From NCBI GenBank assembly GCA_026225945.1, contig JAMJFZ010000811.1, positions 1,116,001 to 1,180,000 of the forward strand: DNA of 64,000 nt. The letters run 5' to 3'. Of the stretch, positions 56,883 to 64,000 are shown piece after piece (the stretch's first letter is position 1; every line of letters starts with the position of its first letter). The notes beneath the pieces were generated by a model, which saw only the letters and a list, made by a program, of their open reading frames with translations, searched no databases and was not told where the DNA came from. Source of the DNA: Cricetomys ansorgei. Its lineage: Eukaryota; Chordata; Mammalia; Rodentia; Nesomyidae. The translations under genes and the position numbers were made by a program.

Positions 56883-57705
56883 AGTATGATAATATGAAAG
56901 ACTAATGCATGGTAAAGGAAAAAATTCAGTTTATTTAAAAATCCAAAATCCCCTTTAAAACCTAGAATCTCCTTAAAATTTCAGTTTCTCAACTGTGGGC
57001 TCCTGTAAAATAAAAAATAGATTAAATACTTTCTTACTTCAAGAGGGAATAACCAGGGCACAGCCACAATCAGATCTAAAGCAAAACTAAAGAATGCTAA
57101 ACAAGCTCCAACAGCATAAATAACTCAATGCCCAATATCTGGGTTTCACTCGTGATTCTGGGCTCCTCCAAGGGGCTTGGGTCACTTCTCTGGCCCCACC
57201 CTCTGAGCACACACAGCTTGTCTTCTAAGCCCTGGCAGGCTCTATTCCACCACTGCTGCTGACATTGTAACTTTGAAGTCCAAGGGAATGAATTCATGAT
57301 AGACATGGACTTTAACCAATAGGGGATGAGAAGGACTCATCCTTCATTTTCCCCCTTGTGGTTAGTATCACAATGCAGGAGCTCCTCAGAGCCCACAGAA
57401 GAACTGGCATGCTATGCAATCATTCCTAGGAAAATATCACACTATCCACTAGAGGGTTTGCACAGATGGTTTTCTAGAGAAACCAAGAAAGACAGTAAAT
57501 ATGATAGACAGATTTTGAAATGAAACTCTCAGGGCAAGATCTGGTCATTTGATGTAGTTTGAGAGTAAGAGGGATCACATTGCTGCTGGCAGGTAGAGTA
57601 GTGGTAACATCGGACACAGAGGTGTCTGCAAGGGAAGAGGAGAGGGAAATGCTCGGATGTCCTGAGGGTATAGCAGAGTTTTTGGGAGTATAGTGCAGGC
57701 TGGCT
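56883..57705. other. Intergenic, no gene seen
   Basis: No gene or named repeat. Confidence 0.45.
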
Positions 57706-57707
57706 GA

Positions 57708-57858
57708 TTTTTTTTTTTTTGAAACAGAGTTTCTTTGTTGTAACTTTGGTTGTCCTGGAATTTACTATGTAGATCAGGCTGGCCTCGAACTCAGAGATCT
57801 ACCTGCGTCTGCTTCCCGAGTGCTGGGACTAAAGGTGTGTGTCACCACTGCCTGGCTG
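57708..57858 (-). mobile_element. B1 SINE
   Basis: An oligo-T start, gaaacagagtttctttg, gtagatcaggctggcctcgaactcagagatc, gctgggactaaaggtgtgtg and actgcctggc. tggctgattt on both sides suggests a target-site duplication. Confidence 0.87.
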
Positions 57859-58735
57859 GCTGACTGATTTTGGTGGCATTTGGAGATTTGTGTCTTTGTA
57901 AGGGGGGAATAATGGGTTCATGACACTCTAACTTAGAACACAGTGCAAAAGCTAGAAGTCTTCAATGAAAGCTTTGAAACAGGCTTTACTTTCCCATAGC
58001 TGGAGGACAGACTGATGAGAATGAAGTCTAGAATTCATGTGTTAGAGACACCAGAAATATAAAGACAAGAGAATATGTTGATTCCATAAGTCATCTGTGT
58101 CAAATTTTCTGATTGTGAAAGTTTTGGTGCTTCAAAAGTTGGAAATGAGATATTTGGATTCATGAACCTGAAACTGTTGGATCTTCTACTTTCTCTGAAC
58201 TTTTCAGTCATGTAAGAAGCATCATCCTTTTATGACAAAAGAGAACAGTTCCCCATCACCTGGGAATCATGAAATTACATCCATCCCAAACCAGATGCCT
58301 TGCAAGAAGCATTTACTGTTCTTTTCAAGATCCAGTTTATTATTCTCCCTCCTTGTGTCTAAGCTGCTGACACATTTTTACCTTAAGAAGGCAGAAACAG
58401 AAGAGTGAGCTAAGATGAAGAGATACAAAAATAGAAGTTTTCAGTAAAAGACAAAAAAAATAGAAAGGAATATCAAGAAATCTATATTTGATTTTAAAAA
58501 AAAGTAACAATATGGGTATACTCCTTCTCCCCAAAACACGACAGAACAGAATGAGGTACACACAGTCTGTAACAGAAATATCAGGTTTAACAAATCATAC
58601 AAAGCTGTATGGACCAGAGAATTCTAGGAAAAATTTTATACCTATTTTGCATATTATTTTAGAAGAAATTTGAAGTTAACTGAAATATATTGAAAGTAGA
58701 AAATCTGAACAGAACTAGGTTTATTAAAAACCAAA
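57859..58735. other. Intergenic, no gene seen
   Basis: AT-rich, no gene or named repeat. Confidence 0.45.
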
Positions 58736-58739
58736 TGTA

Positions 58740-58880
58740 TAAAAGTAGCAGAGTATCTAACAGGGAATGAAAAAGAGACGAGAGGGGAAAGGACAGGGAA
58801 AATGTGTGGCTATTGGGGGCAAATATGATCAAATCACATTATATACATGTATGAAAGTTTCACAACATAAAGATGACTGA
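58740..58880 (+). mobile_element. LINE-1 3' end fragment (rodent type)
   Basis: gagacgagaggggaaaggacaggg, then caaatcacattatatacatgtatgaaagtttcacaa, a typical LINE-1 3' terminus. Confidence 0.5.
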
Positions 58881-59102
58881 ATGTTCAGATTCAGTGTGAC
58901 ATTCAATAGCTTATTATTTTGTACAAATAGTATGAACTAATTAAAAACTCCAAATACTGTGCCAATGTAGAAACAAGATTGTGACACCATTTAGTTAAGT
59001 AGACTTAGTAGGGAAGATGAGAGAAGTCATACAGGAACTATTTTTTGAAACATTTTATTAACAGCGAATACTCCGTAGACAAAAAATTTAAAGAGCAGAG
59101 TC

Positions 59103-59215
59103 GAAAAGGTGGCTCAGCTCATTTACCGTCAAACCCGATGACCTGAGTTGATCTGCAGAACCCGCATGGTAGGAGAGAACTAACTCCTGAAATACGTCCT
59201 CTGACCTCTATACCC
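59103..59215 (+). mobile_element. B3-type SINE head
   Basis: aggtggctcagctcatttaccgtcaaacccgatgacctgagttgatctgcagaacccgcatggtagg, then gtcctctgacctct. This is the tRNA-derived head and adjoining body in sense orientation. Confidence 0.75.
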
Positions 59216-59689
59216 TCGCTATGACCAATTTGATGAAGTTCAGTGCAACCCAATTTGACAGAGGAAGAATTTCCAGCAACAATTGCTGGAGCAGCTCCAT
59301 ATGCACATGGAAAAAATGAACCTTGAGTTCTACTTGATGCCATGATAGCTGTTATTTGTGTTGGACCATACACCTAAAATTAAAAAGTAAGTCTATGAAA
59401 TGAATAATGAGCCAGGAATTAAATGATTTGTGGTCTATCATATCTTACATTTTAAGTGAAAGGTATCAAGAAAACAAAGTGAATTACAAAATTGGAGACA
59501 TATTTTCAGTACTTACGCTTGACTGATAACTCAGATTCAGAGGCATATAGACAGCACAGGCAAAACCAAATAAGAAACTTTTAATATGGGCAAAAAAACC
59601 CTGAAAAATTTCATAAAAGGAATATTCATGAATTGTAAGCATGTGAGAAGTTGCTTAACACAGTTATAGGAAAAATACAAAACAACATT

Positions 59690-60055
59690 GCAATGAATTT
59701 CTTCTAGCTTATAATCACTGGAATGATAAAAATGGGAAAAAAAAGGACTGTACCACCAATGATGGGCAGGCGGGGAGCAACCGGGAACTGTTCGACATCA
59801 CTGGTGAGACTGTAACGGGGTACCACTGTGTTAAACAAAGGCACTCAGCCGGTTCTGTTAAACAAGCACCTACCCTCTGTCCTAGCAATTGCACTTGTAG
59901 ATTAAGAAATACAGCAGCTTTATTTCATCATCGTCCAAAGTGGGAAATAATCCAGGTGTCTAAGATTAGATAGTTAAACTGTGGTGCATTTGCAAAACGC
60001 AGTATCTGTCAGCAATAAAAAAGAACTAGCTGGTATGCACAGCAGCCTGCTGGGG
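59690..60055 (+). mobile_element. Ancient LINE-1 (L1M-type) fragment
   Basis: ctgtcctagcaattgcacttgtagat, tccaaagtgggaaataatccaggtgtctaa, actgtggtgcatttgc and cagcaataaaaaagaac follow the order of the 3' end of ORF2 and 3' UTR in old mammalian LINE-1s. No usable frame. Confidence 0.65.
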
Positions 60056-60400
60056 ATAGGGAACTGTTTTCCTCATCAGGTCAGTGGTCACGCTTCTCTC
60101 ATTTAATCAACATCATTTGGAAAACAGGAGCGGTGTGACACTGGCATTTCCATGGAAGCCGCTATCAATCTGGAAGCTGTATCTCCCTTTAGGTAAATGT
60201 TCCTGAGTGATGTGACCCTGTCTCCATCTCAAGTAGCAGACATCACATGATTTCTCCTCCCAACATGTGATAGATCTCTATATGAAAGTAAGGATACCTC
60301 TGAGTGTGGGTTTCTGTCTCCTAGTCATGTTGGCATACATGTAAACATTGCTCAGGGGCTGGAGGAAAACGGCATAGGGCCTGGGGATGGGGTTGAAGCA

Positions 60401-61348
60401 TCACGACTGAGCAGGCCCCCTCTTCAGTAGTCGGAGTGTTCCATCTCGGATCTGCTTGGTTTTCATCCCGTAGATGATGGGGTTGAGCATGGGTGGTACG
60501 ACCAGGTAGAGGTCAGCCAGGAGGATGTGGATGTGCCTGGGCACGTGCTGGCCAAAGCGCTGTGTGTAGAAAGAGAAGAGCCCTGGTGTGTAGAAGAGGA
60601 GGATGACACCCAGGTGGGAGCCGCAAGTGCCGAAGGTCTTAGCCCTGGCCTCTTTGGAGGAGAGGCCCAACACAGCCCGGAGGATGAGTGCGTAGGATAT
60701 GGCAATGCAGATGGAGTCGGTTCCCACCACCAGTGTAGCTGCTGTGATGCCATAGATGTTGTTTGGTTGTGTGCCCCCACACGCCAGCTTCACCACAGCC
60801 ATGTGCTCGCAGTAGGAGTGTGCCACCACTCGGCCACAGTAGCTCAGCCGTGCCAGTAAACAAGTGAGTGGGGTCATGAGCCCCAAGCCCCGAAGCAGAG
60901 CAGCAGCCCCTAACTTGCCCACTGACTCTGGAGACAGCAACGACCCGTAGTGCAGTGGCCGGCAGATGGCCAAGTAGCGGTCAAAGGCCATTGATAGCAG
61001 GATACCAGATTCTACAGCTGAGAAGCCATGGATAAAGAACATCTGGGCAGCACAGGCCCCGAAGGCGATCTCAGCTGCATTTGCCCAGAAGACTGCAAGG
61101 AGTTTGGGCACAGTGGAGGTGCAGAGCACCAGGTCAATGGTGGATAGCATGCACAGGAACAGGTACATGGGCTGGTGCAGTGAAGGCTCAGAGCGGACCA
61201 CCAGCAGAACTGCCATGTTGCCAAACACTGCCAGGGCATACATGGAGCAGAAGGGAAAAGCAATCCAGAAGTGGGATGCCTCCAGGCCGGGAATGCCCAT
61301 GAGCAGGAAGGAGCCTGGGTTCTGATGGCTGTGGTTTGTCTGTTGCAT
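60401..61348 (-). CDS. Class I olfactory receptor, OR52/OR55-like
   Basis: Single-exon odorant receptor of 315 residues on the minus strand, the opposite orientation to the other four. Features: sequon NHS at 5-7, GIPGLEASHFW, GN in TM1, LHQPMY, MAFDRYLAICRPLHY, CEHMAVVKLAC in the second extracellular loop, NNIYG after it, KTFGTCGSH before TM6 and PPMLNPIIYGMKTKQIR in TM7. It belongs to the OR52 and neighbouring class I families. The NNIYG form is shared with OR52K/M-type receptors, but I could not settle between those and the OR55 group, so no symbol is given. The start is the ATG at 61348-61346. The frame is intact and GC-rich, and no lesion is seen. Confidence 0.92.
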   Translation of the reverse strand: MQQTNHSHQNPGSFLLMGIPGLEASHFWIAFPFCSMYALAVFGNMAVLLVVRSEPSLHQPMYLFLCMLSTIDLVLCTSTVPKLLAVFWANAAEIAFGACAAQMFFIHGFSAVESGILLSMAFDRYLAICRPLHYGSLLSPESVGKLGAAALLRGLGLMTPLTCLLARLSYCGRVVAHSYCEHMAVVKLACGGTQPNNIYGITAATLVVGTDSICIAISYALILRAVLGLSSKEARAKTFGTCGSHLGVILLFYTPGLFSFYTQRFGQHVPRHIHILLADLYLVVPPMLNPIIYGMKTKQIRDGTLRLLKRGPAQS

Positions 61349-64000
61349 AGTCAGGCCAAAGAAGAGTATGGATGGGAGGTCTCACTGTTTTGCTGAGCTC
61401 TAGGAAGCCTTTAGATACAGAACAGCTGGGATCAAATTTATCCTGATATTCTGTAGCAGAATGACAGTAGAAACATTTGAGTTACGCTCCACAAAAGAGC
61501 ATCTGGTACGAGAAGATTGTAAGGCCCTGGGAAATACGTAAAGCAGGAGATGGGTTAGTATCACCAAGGTTCAAAGGAGCCCTTCTCACTTCTGTGGGAT
61601 TTCATAATGTCTGGGCTGTGGGATGAGGTGAGGGACATGGCTGTAGAGCCATTTCCATGGCTATAGATGTTTACAGTGTCCTCTCTGCCTATGAACTGGT
61701 TTGCAATACTTTAGTACTATTTTCTTCAGATTCATCTGCTGCATGACAACACACAGGTGATGCTAATAATACAGGGTCAGTCGAATTGGATGGGAACCTC
61801 AAATATGGTTCCTTTTCAAGAAGTGAAGATTATTACTGAAGAGAAGTAAATGGAGGATAAGGAAATTTTGAATGGGGTTTTTCAAGCTCCCGAGCCTTTA
61901 ACAACTCATGTATGAGGACTGCAACCTAAGTTTTGACCAGGAACATCAAAACACAGATGAAGGGCTGAGTCTCCTGTAGCCTGCGATGGACAGAAGATTT
62001 CCTGGCTCATGTTTAGTAGGATCCTGGACTGGCTTCAGGTGTCCCATCCAGCTGATGGCAGAACCAGGTGAGATGATGCAGAACTGGTAGTGGTAGGTGT
62101 CAGGCCAATTTAGCCATAATAGAGGATTTGATGAGGTCTTGAGAGATTAATTGTTTGCAAATATATTCTCTAATAAAAGGTAAGGGTATGCGAAAGTGTG
62201 GGATGTGAAATCCCCACCGACATACAGTGCTCATAAACAAGCAGAGCTGAGTTTGGTCAAAAGACAAAGCTGAGCTTTGACACATCTCCACTCCATACTT
62301 TCTGCCACATTCATTTTTCTGATCTCCCTCCGCACGCATATGTCTTCCTGCTTTCCTTACATACTAGCCAGGCAATATTGAGGATTTAAGGGAGTGGGAG
62401 GATCAGGCAGACATTATGGAGGAGGACAGTAGGGGAAAGATGCTGGTGAAAAGGAAACAAGGATTTGAAGAAAAATCAGGGTTCACATGGAGAGATGTGG
62501 TCGTTACACGACGGGGCACGGCTGTGTCCTGCGTCTAACGGAAACAGAGTGGAACTAGGATCGTCCGGAGATACTACAGTTGAGTCCCCTCCCTAAAGAT
62601 ACAGGGTTCTGTGCAATTGCTGGCATCAGCTACTGGCATGCAGGGGCCCGTGAAACTGTCTTGGAGAAAGGCAGGGAGGGAGGGAGAGGGCTTTCTAACC
62701 TGAACTGTCGTGCCAGGATGCGTCCTTTCCACTCAGCTGCAGCTGTCACTCTGGATAAGTGATCCTTCTCCCCTGTCTCATTATCTCTATCTAACCACTT
62801 CCTAAGTAACCAACCCTGTGGGATAGCCCCTTCATCCATCCTGGCACCAATCATCTCCACAGGGGGTTTCAGCCAGTGTGGTGGCGGGAGGGGCAGGGGC
62901 AGAGGGAAGCCAGTGTGCCGGACCTTGTGACACGGCACCAGCATGCTGCCCAAGCTTGTGATTTTGTGTGTCCATGTATGCAGCTGTGAAAGACGCATGG
63001 GCAAGGCTGCATTCAGAAGATTCAGACTCACATGTCTGCATTCACTTCCTTTGGTTGCCCACCCCACAGACGTCATTTCTCTGTCACAGCACTGAGGGCT
63101 GAATAACCTAGGTAGGAAAAGGACAGACCTATGTCTTGCCTTCCGTTTTCCGCTTAGCCATTTAATCATCGAGTCAGCTTTACTCAGCTCTTCAACTACC
63201 TTCCACAGGGGGATTTCCATCCTGTCCTTCCTGTTGGAGCTACATACTTGCGAGGTCCACAGCCCTGCCTTGGCTGCATTCCCACAGGTGAGGAGACGGG
63301 GTTGGAAGCCCTGGCACTCAGTGTACAGTGCTTCGGTTCCAGGAAAGGAGTGTAGACCTCAGTCTTCTCATTTCCTAGCTGTCAGTAATAATTGAGTTAG
63401 AATTCCTAAGAAAATGCAGGACGGGAAGACTGTAGGGCGGTGATGCAAGGCTGGAGCTGGGTCACCATTGTCAGCGCTCGTAGGGACCCGGCTGTCTGAC
63501 TCAATGGCCCCCAGGATTGAGCGGCATGCTTGCTGAGCCCATTCACGGTGAAGGTGGCACCGGACACTCTTACAACATTTCTTTGTCCTGTGTCTCCTAC
63601 CTGTTTTTTTTTTTTTACACCTGAGTGTATTTTCTTTTTCTCTGATTCATCTGCGTCTTGCAGTCAACCAAACATACCCTAGCCTCTTCCAAATAACTTT
63701 CTTAGAATAGCAAGTAGTCTCTCATCTATTTGCCTTGTTTGAATCGTTTTAGCGTTTGCTATAAGACAGGTCTTACCTAGAACATATAAGAATAGGTGCC
63801 CAAGTACCAGGAACAGAGCCGTGTCATGAAGAAAGGAGCAAATTCTTCGCCCTCTCCGGTGTCTGAAAGCCTCTTGCCAGCAACTCATCACTCCTTGATG
63901 GAAGACCAAGGTCAGTGCAATTCGAATCCTGACTCAGGAGCTCACTAGCTGTGTAGACTCAGTCATCTCACCTAAACCCTGTTAACCTCTTCCCTGTGAT
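61349..64000. other. Intergenic upstream of the last receptor
   Basis: No gene recognised to the window end. Minus-strand frames at 62630-63220 and 63679-63909 have no family signature. A T run of about 13 lies near 63605-63616. Upstream exons of the receptor at 61348 may lie here but are not visible. Confidence 0.4.

Overview
This is vertebrate nuclear DNA from a muroid rodent. The evidence is dense B1, B2/B3 and ID SINEs, rodent-type LINE-1 3' ends, long microsatellites, and intronless class I (fish-like) olfactory receptor genes next to an interferon-type TRIM gene. The species cannot be fixed from the sequence. The gene content matches the class I olfactory receptor cluster around TRIM21 (human 11p15.4, mouse chromosome 7), where OR52B4 also neighbours TRIM21. 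That synteny and the family names rest on remembered family sequences, not on a search. Layout: 1-2.4 kb is intergenic and holds a dead Nedd8 retrocopy on the minus strand (about 1405-1975). Three OR52B-type receptor genes lie on the plus strand at 2954-3898, 10286-11230 and 22251-23201. Trim21 lies on the minus strand from about 28.7 to 35.3 kb. Its six coding exons can be placed to the base by homology, splice sites and reading phase, and a perfect triple GAAA-type interferon response element sits at its promoter. An OR51-type receptor is on the plus strand at 46860-47810, and an OR52/OR55-like receptor is on the minus strand at 60401-61348. All five receptor frames are open, about 945-951 bases long, and carry the expected class I motifs. 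The rest is intergenic DNA filled with SINEs, LINE-1 fragments, a hAT-like DNA transposon and simple repeats. The receptors are independent sensory genes, each normally expressed in its own neurons. Trim21 is an unrelated cytosolic antibody receptor and E3 ligase embedded in the cluster, so no operon-like cooperation is expected. The most notable points are: (1) a one-base deletion in Trim21 exon 4 that breaks the frame before the PRYSPRY domain although all other exons are intact; (2) a GC rather than GT splice donor after Trim21 exon 3; (3) a sharply bounded stretch of near-identity between the first two OR52B genes, the pattern left by gene conversion; (4) the Nedd8 retropseudogene; (5) a strong CTCF-like motif about 0.9 kb upstream of Trim21; and (6) a 400-base polypurine/polypyrimidine tract bracketed by two ID SINEs. 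I found no clearly new multi-gene system.
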